From Dinochytrium kinnereticum (taxonomy: Eukaryota > Chytridiomycota > Chytridiomycetes > Chytridiales > Chytridiaceae): DNA of 15,640 nucleotides. Of this stretch, positions 1-9,257 are shown piece by piece; within the stretch, counting starts at the first letter, position 1; every line of letters starts with the position of its first letter. The translations under genes were made by a program, and so were the position numbers. The stretch spans positions 825 through 16,464 of the forward strand of contig JADGJT010000444.1 in the NCBI GenBank assembly GCA_027604005.1, in the 5' to 3' direction. A model generated the notes under the pieces. The model saw only the letters and a list, made by a program, of their open reading frames with translations, was not told the origin of the DNA and searched no databases.

Positions 1-287
1 CTACAACGGCTAACAATAGTCCTGAGTCTGAGCCTGAGTCCACGTCTACCCGAGCGCCAGTGCAAAATGATGAGTATGACCTTGGTGGTGGAAGACGACC
101 GTCCCGTGAGGTAACCCCCGAGCCTGAGCCCACGACGACTACAACGACCCTGAGCACAACTACAACGGCTAACAATAGTCCTGAGTCTGAGCCTGAGTCC
201 ACGTCTACCCGAGCGCCAGTGCAAAATGATGAGTATGACCTTGGTGGTGGAAGACGACCGTCCCGTGAGGTAACCCCCGAGCCTGAG
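1..287 (+). repeat. 159-bp tandem repeat inside the first gene
   Basis: Bases 1-128 recur identically at 160-287, a spacing of 159 bp (53 codons). After that the copies differ (CCC versus GCT at codon 288). The frame is kept, so the repeat lengthens the protein by whole 53-residue units. The lack of even silent differences points to recent duplication or gene conversion. The repeat is cut by the window edge, so the total number of units is unknown. Confidence 0.9.
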
Positions 288-944
288 GCTACGACGACTA
301 TGTCGCTGGAGCGCGGTGGTGAATATGATATGGGAGGAGACGTGACGACTAGTCCTATTCCTACAAGGACGCCTAGTCGTGGAGAGGGCAGTTATGATCT
401 TGGTGGAGGAAGGCGACCGTCGCATGGAGATAGGGATGAGTACGGGCTTGGAGGGGGTAAGAGAGGTGATGGACATTCCGGTGGAATGATATGGAAGGTT
501 CGCGTCATTTTTATGCTTTCAGAGTAAAACAATGATAAGAAATCTAACATTTACCGTCATCTCTTTATTCAGCGATCTGGACCAGTCGATGTTCCCAGTA
601 TTAGCATGGACATATCGAATGAGTATGAGCCAGTTCTCGGTGACGATGGCGAGCCCCTGACGGACGAGAACGGAGACGTTATCCTTCGTATTGTGCCGCG
701 CCCTATGAACTCTCGCACAGTCCTTTTGCCACCGCTTCCTGGTGGTTGTGAGGATCTCCAGCCAGTCTACGGAGACCGTCCAGAGGTTGATTCGGATGAG
801 ATGGTGTATGGAGTTTCTCCTGTTGTAAATGAGGAAGAAGGACAGGATATGACAATTACTGACGAACCTGTGCCTGAACCGACTGGTGATGTGGAAAGTG
901 ATGTTAGCATGTATGGAACGGTTGCGGCCGTTGCCAACATGTAG
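3..944 (+). CDS. Repetitive Thr/Pro/Glu-rich protein, 3' part only
   Basis: The reading frame is already open at the left edge, so the 5' end is missing. About 288 residues are visible. The best model joins 3-497 to 573-944 (stop TAG 942-944) across a 75-bp phase-0 intron, which has a weak donor (GTTCGC), a TCTAAC branch-point-like sequence at 543-548 and acceptor TTCAG. The first part carries at least five copies of a motif of the form (D/G)xYDLGGG(R/K)R, separated by Thr runs and Pro-Glu repeats. RRPS, a basophilic (PKA-like) kinase consensus, occurs three times. The second part is acidic, with scattered Tyr-centred echoes such as NEYEP and VYGV. No signal peptide, membrane segment or enzyme domain is visible. 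I do not recognise the family; it looks intrinsically disordered. The coding frame and repeat are seen directly, while the exon junction is inferred. Confidence 0.6.
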
Positions 945-1827
945 TTGAAGGTCAATGTGTTATGAAAATGTTTTTCCCCTATATTCTTTATCACCTTTCT
1001 CTTTACCTTTTTCAATTGCATTGTATTGCTCGTTTTTTATCACGCATGAAACACTACTTCTTGCACAATTTTACTTTGTTCTTTTTTTATTTTTTGGTTT
1101 GTTTTGATTTAGCGCTTGCCGCTTGTACAGCAATTGCACGTTTTTTCATTTCACTGTAAAAAGCCTTGATTCTCCATCCCTCCCTGCTCAAACATTTAGC
1201 ACGCACCCTCCGGAAAGGGGATGCAATTGTGATATATTATCATTATTCCTTACTGCTTTGCTGCCGTTGATTTTAAATTCAAATATATTGAAGCGTTTAA
1301 TGAAGTGTTGGGCTTGATTCTTTTTCCATCGTTGATAGCAGGATTGGGGATATTCCTTCAGCATACATAGATTCAAAAGAATGCAGCAGCCAGCAGAGTT
1401 TTTTATAGCACCATATTAGATGATAAATAATAATAATTAGAGAGTAGTTATTCGCAAAATATTCATTATTTTTGCGGAGGATGTTAATAAGAACAACATA
1501 AGAGACAATCATTCATTATTTATTTATTTATCTGTGTGATATCCCAGCGTTTGTCTCTTGGGATATTCCTCGGAACGTTATCGGTCTATTTTTGGGGCCA
1601 GCGACGAGTTCCCATTGGTCGAGAGCGGCTATTGGGCACCACAGACAACTCTCTGTGCTGTGCTGCTGCTGTCTCTGGCGTGCCCTGCGAAAAGAGAACT
1701 CGGCGAGAACGGCCTCTGCTCACCCGCTCACGCAAGAAGGCTCACCCGCTCACGCAAGAAGGCATCCAACCCAACTCATCCACCGCCACACAGAGAGAAG
1801 GCAGACAGACAGACGGAGCCGCCGATC
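945..1827. other. Intergenic region, no gene seen
   Basis: This stretch lies between the stop of the first gene and the chosen start of the Sel1 gene. Bases 960-1190 are T-rich, as expected of a fungal 3' region. Bases 1380-1540 are AT-rich. From about 1540 the composition turns GC-richer and the frame of the downstream gene is open back to an ATG at 1558, so this end is probably its promoter and 5' leader. A 22-bp tandem duplication sits in the leader. The short reading frames here look like chance. Confidence 0.6.
1719..1762 (+). repeat. 22-bp perfect tandem duplication in 5' leader
   Basis: A 22-bp unit beginning CTCACCCGCTCACGC occurs twice head to tail (1719-1740 and 1741-1762) with no mismatch. 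It is 66 bp upstream of the chosen ATG of the Sel1-repeat gene. Since 22 is not a multiple of three, gain or loss of a unit would shift any upstream-extended frame. That supports the region being untranslated leader. Confidence 0.85.
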
Positions 1828-4202
1828 ATGATCCTAGACCTAGACCTAGAGCACCTGGACGTTGGCCGTCGTCGTCGCTCCCATCTCCTGCGCAACTCCA
1901 TCTCTGAAGCCAGCAGCTCCTCAAAGACCTTTGAAGAGGAGGTTGAGGCCGCTGCCTCTCTCATCATTGGAAGCAGCGCCTATGCGCTTCGAAAGTTTCA
2001 GAGCCATGTTCGATTCGTGATGGGGTCCATGACGTTGTTTGAGGCCGGGAGGGCACAGGACCTGATGGATCGTGAGAGGTTGGAGAGACGGGCATTGGGC
2101 CATTTCAGGAAAGCCCTGAATGGAGGACCGGGGGAGAGCGTTTTGGCTGTTGCCGTTTTGGCCTTTTTCAGTGAGTTTGGCATGGGAGGTGTTGAGAATG
2201 ACTTTAGGGAGGCCGAGAGGTGAGTCTCTCGCTATGACCATCATCTATCTGCCCTTTCCAGATGGTTTCTTACTTCAGACACCTATCACCTTTCTTATTC
2301 CTCCCATACATGCATGCATCATCGCTCCTGTCTCTCTCAGGCTTTACACGGATGCCGCTAACCAGGGTTGTGGTTTCGCTCAAGCACGGCTCGCCTTCCT
2401 CAAGACCCACGGGCGTCCAAACATCAAGATCAACCACGCCGAGGCCGAAAAGTGGCGCACCGCCTGTCGGTCCAACTCTACCTCCAAACGATCATCCCCC
2501 TCGACCACCTCCTCCACATCCACTCCCGAAGACGAGATCCCTGCCTCCATTCGTTGGCTTCGCCTTGCCGCCGAGGCGCGGGTGCCTGCCGCCCAGTTCT
2601 GCCTCGCTCTTTGCCATTACAATGGCATCGCTGTGCCCTCCAATGATCGTGAGGCCTTCAAGTGGTGCGAGTTGGCAGCTCAGCAGGGTCACCCTGGCGC
2701 TCAGAACGTTTTGGGGAACCTTTATATAGAGGGGTCCGGATGTGCAGTCAACCCGTCTGCAGGGTTGAGGTGGTACATTCGCGCCGCTGAGAAGAAGGAG
2801 GCTGCCGCCATTTACAACATTGGGACGCTGTTTGAGCGTGGTCTTGCTGTGGAGGAGGATCCCACCCAGGCTTTTGAGTGGTACGTTCGCGCCTCTGTTT
2901 TTGGGTCCGTCAATGCGCAGAATGTTCTAGGTATCTTTCATGAGCAGGGGATCGGAGTTCATCAGAACCCTGCACGCGCTGTCTACTATTACCGAACCGC
3001 CGCCCTCAGTGGTCATCCTCACGCTCAGTACAACCTTGGAAGATGTTATCACGATGGGTTTGGGGTCCAAGCTGATGACACCTTGGCCGTTTCTTGGTTC
3101 AAGCTGGGTGCTGAGCAGGGTCATGCCTTATCTCTCCTCTCCATGGCGGTCTGCTCCGAGGCGGGTATCGGCGTTCCTGCTGATAAAGATCGTGCCTTTG
3201 GTTTCTATCGTAGAGCTGCCATGAGGGACTCGTTCGAGGCCAAGAGAAGGCTTGGGCCGGCTGTGGCGCTTGGAGTGTTGGTTCCCGCCAGGGCGCTTCT
3301 TTGCATGCCTCTCAAATGCCGTGATGTTGCCGTTGAAGAAATAGGAAGGGGTTTGTCTGTCTCGCCCTCACTGGTGTCACCACCCACTTTGACCGTCGAA
3401 CGATTCTGTTCGTATCGTCGGGCGTCGTCTGTCGTGTCGCCTTGCTCGTCTTCTGTAAACTTCTATGGCCTCTTTGCGCCGACCCCCTCAGTTCCGATGC
3501 TCTCCTCATCCACGCGTCGCCGTGCTTCGTCGTTCGCCTCTGCTGTCAATGCCGCGCCACTCTCCCCACCTTCGACGCCGAAACGCCCGATGGTCACCAT
3601 TGCGGACCTTCCCGTTGAGATTCTGATCCATATCCTCTCTTACCTTGATGATCTTCGAATTCTCAGCCGCGCACAGCTCCGTACCATCATTCATCACGCT
3701 GCCGATAAAAAGACGTTGCCTCTTCTTCGGTCTCCATCTTCTTGTCAACCGTTGGATGTGCAGGAGAATGCTGAGGAGACGTCTCGTGCTGGGTCCAGAT
3801 CTGAGCCGGTTAGCCCGGTGGATTTCGTCGTGGGTGCTGAGAGGGGTGGTTTGGGACATTTGGACCTGGCGGCGAGTGATTTTGATGTGTTTAGGGCCAT
3901 GGAGGAGGTTCTTGCTGAGGATGGGGAGGTTAAGGAGAGGGAGAGGGCGAAAGGGGCTGCGAGGGAGGTGACGGAGGGTAGGGATGGTTTGTTGAGGAAG
4001 TTTGGGCTTCCTGTTTTCAGGAGGGCTTGCGCTTGTATTGGTGGAGGGTGTACTAAGATCAAGCATTATGTGTCAGGTTAGTGTTTATCTTTTGCGCGTT
4101 TTGTTATGGTCGTTACGAGCGCGCATGACTAAATGCCTATTTTTCTTTTCTTCTTCTCTTTTCTCAGTTCTTGAAGATAGCTCGGAGATTGAACCGCTTT
4201 AA
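1828..4202 (+). CDS. Sel1-repeat (HCP-like) protein with F-box-like C-terminal segment
   Basis: Three exons are proposed: 1828-2219, 2341-4076 and 4168-4202, giving 720 residues. Intron 1 (121 bp) has GTGAGT and CTCTCAG ends; intron 2 (91 bp) has GTTAGT and a pyrimidine tract ending CTCAG. Residues about 213-427 hold six consecutive ~36-residue Sel1-like repeats of the form AxxxLGxxYxxGxGVxxDxxxAxxWYxxAAxxG. One or two degenerate repeats precede them (about 105-200). A Ser/Pro-rich linker follows, with basophilic kinase-type sites RRASS and RRRASS. Residues about 549-590 (ADLPVEILIHILSYLDDL...) resemble an F-box. Sel1 repeats are protein-interaction solenoids and F-boxes bind Skp1, so an adaptor role in an SCF-type ligase is inferred, not shown. 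The ATG at 1828 was chosen because the upstream in-frame extension to 1558 is low-complexity and includes the 22-bp duplication. Without intron 2 the protein would end two residues after the junction, at the stop at 4079-4081. Confidence 0.85.
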
Positions 4203-5039
4203 ACCCACCTTTTCATTCACATCTTTTCTTGCTGCTTTTTGCGTCGTCTTTTCTTTTTCCTTTTTTTTTTTCTTTCTTTTTCTTTCTCCTGTCTATTCAC
4301 ACATTCACTTCTATTCTCTCTTATCCGTTCATTCCTTCATATGCTCATTACAACCCAAAAAAAAGATTAGTTTACCATGAGTCCTCTGCCCTTTCATTTT
4401 GCACTGTACTTTATTTTTTTCATATCCTTTTCATGCTTTTCCAATCTTACCCGTCTCCTGAACTTCTTTTTTTTTCCCACTCAACTTGCATTCAACCTCA
4501 TTTCGTCTCTTTCGTTTTCCATTTCCTGTTCCTTTTCTTTGCTTAACTTATTTTCCGTTGTTATGTTTTCCGACTTTTATATTCAAATGTGGGGGCATGA
4601 GGGCGATTCGAGCTTGATCCTTGACTCAAGTCGGTGTTCGTTGTTTATTTTAAAAATTGTACCTTTTCTTGCTGTTCAGGTTTATCTCATGTCATTCACT
4701 ATCTCTGTTGGAACCGCCTGAAGCCAAAAAAAAAAAAAAAAAAGGAGAAAAGAAAAAAAGAAATGCATGTTAGGAAATGCCAGGATTTATTTATCCCTAT
4801 TATTAGGTTGATTTCAGCGCATTTCGTGAGCACTTTTTTTTAATTATTCTCTGAGCATAGCAGAGGTCAGGGGGGAATGTTTCATCTCTGATCTGCGCTG
4901 AGATATTGGGACATTTCACATCAGTTTTCGATAGAAAATTTGGTGGTGATTTCTGTCCACTTCACGCATCTTCCTTTGCGCATCGACCCCGGCAGCAACC
5001 AAATATCTCTCCGTCGCCGCCGTTGAAGCCGTTCGAAAC
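4203..5039. other. Intergenic region upstream of ARG8-like gene
   Basis: No gene is visible. Bases 4203-4560 are strongly T/C-rich, suiting the 3' flank of the Sel1 gene. There is an 18-base A run at 4726-4743 followed by more A-rich sequence. A TGACTCA site lies at 4622-4628. The last ~100 bp before the ATG are GC-richer and probably contain the 5' untranslated leader. An in-frame TGA at 4947-4949 bounds the downstream coding frame. Confidence 0.6.
4622..4628 (+). promoter_or_regulatory. Candidate Gcn4/Cpc1 (TGACTCA) site
   Basis: A perfect TGACTCA, the binding consensus of the fungal bZIP general amino-acid-control activator (Gcn4 in yeast, Cpc1/CpcA in filamentous fungi), lies about 410 bp before the ARG8-like start codon. 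Arginine genes including ARG8 are known targets in yeast. About two chance matches would be expected in 15.6 kb counting both orientations, so placement is the main argument. Confidence 0.4.
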
Positions 5040-6690
5040 ATGACCATCGCAAGCTGTCGTCTGCTGCGCTCGCCCATGCGATCGGTCTCTGCATCCCTTG
5101 GAGTGGCATGCATCCGTCCGTCCTCGCTCGTGAGTGCTTTGGATGTGCACATCCCTTGATGCGTTCTGTCTGAATGGGCCGCTTTCCCTGTCGCTTACTT
5201 GGCATGCTCTTCAACAGACCGCCCGTCGCCAATACGCCATGCCCCCTCGGCCACCCACCCACCCCGACAATCACCCTACCCCTTCAGATCGCACCCTTGA
5301 GATCCGCGCCTCGCTCAACTCCCTCCTTCCCCTGTATGGACAGCCCACCCCCATCATCACCCACGGATCTGGCTGCTCTCTGTTTGACTCGGATGGTCGG
5401 AGCTACATTGATCTCGGCTCTGGTATCGCTGTCAATGCTCTTGGTCATAATGATAAGGAGGTTGTGGAAGCTATTGCTGATCAGGCCTCCAAGATCATCC
5501 ATGTTTGTAACCTTTACCGGAATGAGTATGCGGGTGACCTTGCTGGCGTATTGCTGAACCAGCTGAAGGCGAATGAGGCCCACAAAGGATTCTGGGGTGA
5601 TGGCAGTCGTATATTTTTCTGCAACTCGGGGACTGAGGCCAATGAAGGTACTGCATTTGCTTATGAGTTATGTTTTTTTTTTTGTTATAACTTCTGGTCT
5701 AACTTTTACCTTTGATCATCCTGGCTTATCGTTTTCTTGCTTGCTACTTTCTGCTTTTTTTAACCTTCACATTCGTTAGCGGCTATCAAGTTTGCTCGTA
5801 AGTTTGCCAAGACCGCAAAGGGAAATGCTGCATCCGCTCCCTCCGGTATCCTGTCTTTTACAAACGCTTTCCACGGACGCACCATGGGTGCTCTATCCGC
5901 CACCCCCAGCCCAAAGTATCAAATTCCATTCACCCCTCTCATTCCCGGCTTCTCCTCAGTCCCCTTTAACGACACCAAGGCCCTTGATTCCGTCGATTTT
6001 TCAAGCCTTGCTGCCGTGATTGTCGAGCCAGTGCAGGGAGAGGGTGGAATTTTCGTTGGACACACCGATTTCCTCCGGGACCTCCGTGCGAGGTGCAACG
6101 CTGCTGGGACTCTTCTTATCTTTGATGAGATTCAGTGCGGTCTTGGGAGGGTTGGAACGTTCTATGGACACCAGCATCTCGGCATTGAACCTGATATAAT
6201 CACCCTTGCCAAACCGTTGGCTAACGGTATACCGATTGGAGCTGTGGCCCTCACTCGATGCGTTGCCGAGTCGATTAAGATGGGAGATCATGGAACGACT
6301 TTTGGCGGGAACCCCTTTGCCTGCCGTGTTGGAGGTGTTGTTGCTCGACGCATTGCTTCCCCGGGGTTCTTGGATCGCGTTAATGAGATTGGGGGGTACT
6401 TCATGGAACGATTGAAGGATCTTGCGAATGGGTCGCCGATTCTGGCCGAGGTCCGTGGGAAGGGACTCATGATTGGATTGCAGCTGAGGGAGACGGTGGA
6501 GACGTCTCTTTTCGTTGATCTTTGCAGGGAGAGGGGTGTTCTTGTGTTGTCTGCTGGATGCAACACGGTTAGGATTGTTCCTCCTCTCATCATCTCGAAG
6601 GAGGAGATTGATAAGGCGTTGGATGTGTTTGAGGATGTTGTGGAGATTATGGAGGGGTACATTGCTAGGGGGAAGGATCTGAAGAAGTGA
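5040..6690 (+). CDS. ARG8: Acetylornithine aminotransferase, mitochondrial
   Basis: This PLP-dependent class-III aminotransferase converts N-acetylglutamate semialdehyde to N2-acetylornithine in mitochondrial arginine synthesis. Exons are 5040-5129, 5218-5647 and 5780-6690, giving 476 residues. Introns are 88 bp (GTGAGT...CAACAG) and 132 bp (GTACTG...GTTAG), and the junctions keep the family sequence SGTEANEAAIKFAR intact. Exon 1 encodes a typical presequence: no acidic residue before D47, many Arg/Ser, and an R-x-Y/A cleavage-like motif (R34-Q-Y36, then A37). Visible family marks are SGTEANE (167-173), NAFHGRT, VEPVQGEGG (E256), FDEIQCGLGR with the PLP-ring Asp (D289), the Schiff-base lysine K318 in LAKPLANGIPIGA, and GTTFGGNP. 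The ATG at 5040 is the first after an in-frame stop at 4947. Ornithine aminotransferase or GABA transaminase is less likely because length and motifs follow the ArgD/ARG8 pattern and a presequence is present. The reading frame is intact. Confidence 0.93.
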
Positions 6691-7191
6691 TTGACCAGAT
6701 ATGGTGTTTATGAATGTTGTTGCGGAGTGAAGGAAGAGGATAAAAGTGTCTTCAAGAGAACTCAGTCACGGCGGATGCTTTCAGGGGATATTCGGGTCTC
6801 GGCTTTTTCGGAATTCCGCTGTTCCCTCTCCTCCTGGGGATTATTCCCCCATGGGGGCAACTTTTTTTCTTTTGCTGCTTCTTTTGTTGCGACTTTGCCT
6901 AGTTCCGTCCTTGCAAGCTCGCCCCGCTGCGGTTATTACTTTTTTGAATAGACATTTGGTGCTTGTGGTGAATGCTTTTAGCTACTGGCAGGGTGCAAAC
7001 GACCACCACCGATTCCATGCTCTGTCGATGGCCATTCCTCCAGCAGGTCTCCCAACAGCGTTTTAGCACCGTCAAAAGTTGTCATGCCTGACAACACCCT
7101 TGCCCTTGGGCCAAATTGCCGGAGGAGGCTGATGTGCCCTTGCGCATCGCCGCCAACACACGCTCGTCAACGCACCGTCTCAACCACCAGC
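6691..7191. other. Intergenic region between ARG8 and lyase genes
   Basis: No gene is supported. The part nearest ARG8 should hold its 3' untranslated region; it contains the 12-bp palindrome CCCCCATGGGGG near 6846-6857. The part nearest the lyase gene should hold its promoter and leader. The lyase frame is open upstream to an ATG at 7084, but the encoded extension would precede a classical signal peptide, so I treat it as leader. Confidence 0.6.
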
Positions 7192-9136
7192 ATGCTCCTA
7201 CTCCTTCTCCTTCTCCTCCTCGCGCAACCCCTCCAAGCCGCCGCTTCCCCTGCTGAGCCCGATGCTCCCAACCTGATGTTCTGGGATTACGGCACCCTCC
7301 TCGCCAACCGCCGTCTCATTCAAGACTCCACAGCTGGCCTACGCTCATTTCGAGGGGCGCTTTACAGCCTGAAAAGCACTTGTGATGGGATACTGAGCAG
7401 CGCTAACTCGACTCTCTATTCAGTCATGGCGAAGAATGTGACGGCGGCGTCGGGGGACCGTCATGATTACATGAGTTTGGCTAGGTATTATTGGCCTGAT
7501 CCTAACATGCCGGGAGGCCTTCCGTACATTAGGAAGGATGGAGAACCCAATCCAGAGGTTGATGGTGTGTCGGATCAGGCGTTGTGAGTGACCTTTTTTC
7601 CCCCTAATGAAATCCTTTGCATGTTCTCTCTAGACTTGACGTATCTGGTTTCTCACCCTTCACGTTGCCTGCATTGCTTTTGTTCACTCTTATGCCTTTT
7701 ATGAATGATTCAACATATCTTCTCGTCCAAAATCGCAGATGGCGTAAAACTGTTACGAGCGTCCAAGCTCTCGCGCTAGGCCACTTTTTCTTCTCTGACA
7801 CTCGATACGCCATCGAAGCCTGCCGCATCATCCGACAATGGTTTCTCGACCCGGCCACTTCCATGAACCCCAATTTGAATTACGGCTCCATCATTAGAGG
7901 GAGACGTGGAGATGCGGGGAGACCACAAGGGATTCTGGATTTCAGGGATGTTTACATTGTGTTTGATGCTCTTGAGATTGTTAAGGGACCTGGGGGATTT
8001 TCGGAGGCTGATTTGGGGGCGCTGAAGAGATGGTTTGGGACTTATTTGGAGTGGCTTTGGGGTGGGGATTTGGGAGGCTTAGGTGGGTTCATTGCTTTTT
8101 CTCTGCCTTTGAAGGAACCACGTCTTTTGAGATCAATGGCTTTTTACTTTCACCTTCTCGTTATTTTAAATATCTATGTGGTTCATCGAAGAAATGAAAT
8201 ACTCTCCTAACTCTTTCCCTTTCTTTTAATCATAACAGCGAGAGAGATGGTTAACAACCATGGAACCTGGTATCGCGCGCAGGTGACGGCTGTCTCGATT
8301 TTTGTAAATCGGACTGAGGTCGGGGTTTGGGCGACAAGGAATTTGACGTGGCATATTGATAATGCGATTGATATGACGAGGGGAGGGGTCATGAAGTTTG
8401 AGGTGGATCGTGTGGCGAGTTTTGCTTATTCTGCTTTTGACTTGAGGTGAGAGGAGGGTCTTTTCTTCCCCCCTTTTTTTTTCCTGTTTTTCGAGGGCTG
8501 TGGTGGCCTTCATTGATTGTTTATTTTTATCATTCTTATTTTATAAGTTGATATATGATGGCACTTCTACTGTCACTTCTCTGTTATGACCTGTCATTAT
8601 GGGCTGGCAGGGAAATTGCTTCTTTCAGCTCTTTTTTATTGCCTCTATTCTCTCCACGATTCTCACAACTAGCATTTGCCTAAATGAATACCAACAGGGC
8701 CTTGCTGATCGCCTCTCGCCTCGCCTCAACGTACAACTTCAATCTCCTCCGCTACCGCGGGCCCTCCCTTGAATCCATCAAATCGGGCCTTGACTATCTC
8801 CTTCCCCATTTCCTAACCAATGGCACAAACTGGCCCTTCTCCCGTCGAGGTTTCGACAATCGAGCGCTCCTTCCTGTCCTCAAGCTCGCGATCTCGTTGC
8901 GACTTGAACATGTTGGCGTTAGGGCTGTGAATGGCATGAGGTATCTGGATGCCGTGAAAATTGTGCAGCCTCGGCCTGCGACGCATAATCTGGCGAGGCT
9001 TTGGAATCCTGCTGGGGCTTTTGATGCGCCGGAGTTGAATGTTTCTGGGGGTCGGAGGGGGAGAGGTGGGGGGGTTTTTGGGATTGCGGCGGTTATTGGG
9101 GGTTTGGCGTGTGCTCAGCTGGTTGGGTGTTGGTGA
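7192..9136 (+). CDS. Secreted alginate-lyase-family protein
   Basis: Exons are 7192-7583, 7739-8082, 8239-8446 and 8698-9136, giving 460 residues. Introns of 155, 156 and 251 bp have donors GTGAGT, GTGGGT and GTGAGA. All phases agree and the joined frame follows the bacterial/fungal Alginate_lyase (PF05426-type) fold. Residues 1-18 (M followed by nine Leu, then AQPLQAAA) are a signal peptide. Family marks are HDYMSLARYYWPDP (91-104), GLPYIRKDGEPNPEV, WFLDP and MNPNLNYG, and NNHGTWY (251-257), whose Asn/His resemble the catalytic Asn-His of PL5-type lyases. Six N-x-S/T sequons (for example N72, N82) fit a secretory protein. The last ~21 residues are hydrophobic after a Gly/Arg/Ser stretch, suggesting a GPI-anchor signal or membrane tether, although Arg residues near the possible omega site are unusual. 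The likely reaction is beta-elimination of a uronate-containing polysaccharide. The true substrate is unknown and need not be alginate; fungal glucuronans are an alternative. Confidence 0.87.
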
Positions 9137-9205
9137 GATTTGAGCATCCAGTTCTATTTGTTTTTTCGCGGACTTGTAATAATAATAGTGTTTCTTGGAA
9201 TGAAA

Positions 9206-9257
9206 TAGTGGGTCTCAATATACTATTAGTGGGTCTCAATATTGAGACCGACTAATA
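9206..9257. repeat. 34-bp near-perfect palindrome with flanking direct repeat
   Basis: Bases 9224-9257 form an inverted repeat centred between 9240 and 9241. The core GGTCTCAATATTGAGACC is a perfect 18-bp palindrome, and the arms continue for seven more pairs after a single G/G mismatch. The 16-bp arm TAGTGGGTCTCAATAT also occurs directly at 9206-9221, 21 bp before its copy at 9227-9242. It lies 70 bp after the lyase stop, where the transposon-rich half begins. It could be abutting transposon termini, a miniature element remnant or a 3' processing structure. Confidence 0.85.

Noticed and set aside
457..585. Alternative intron with a better donor (GTAAGA at 457) in the first gene
   Set aside because: It keeps the frame only with a weak acceptor at 585 and would remove GGGKRGDG, which continues the protein's repeat motif. 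The 498-572 model was preferred but is not certain.
1558..1827. Upstream in-frame extension of the Sel1 gene to an ATG at 1558
   Set aside because: The extra 90 residues are low-complexity, cover a 22-bp tandem duplication that is not a multiple of three, and add no domain. The ATG at 1828 is more likely, though the longer start is not excluded.
4203..4721. Several open frames rich in Phe, Ser and Leu
   Set aside because: They come from T/C-rich sequence and show no domain, signal or splice support.
6834..6857. Hairpin and palindrome CCCCCATGGGGG behind ARG8
   Set aside because: Short, isolated and compatible with chance in a 3' untranslated region.
7084..7191. Longer N-terminus for the alginate-lyase-family gene
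   Set aside because: It would place 36 residues with several Arg and Cys before a textbook signal peptide beginning at 7192.
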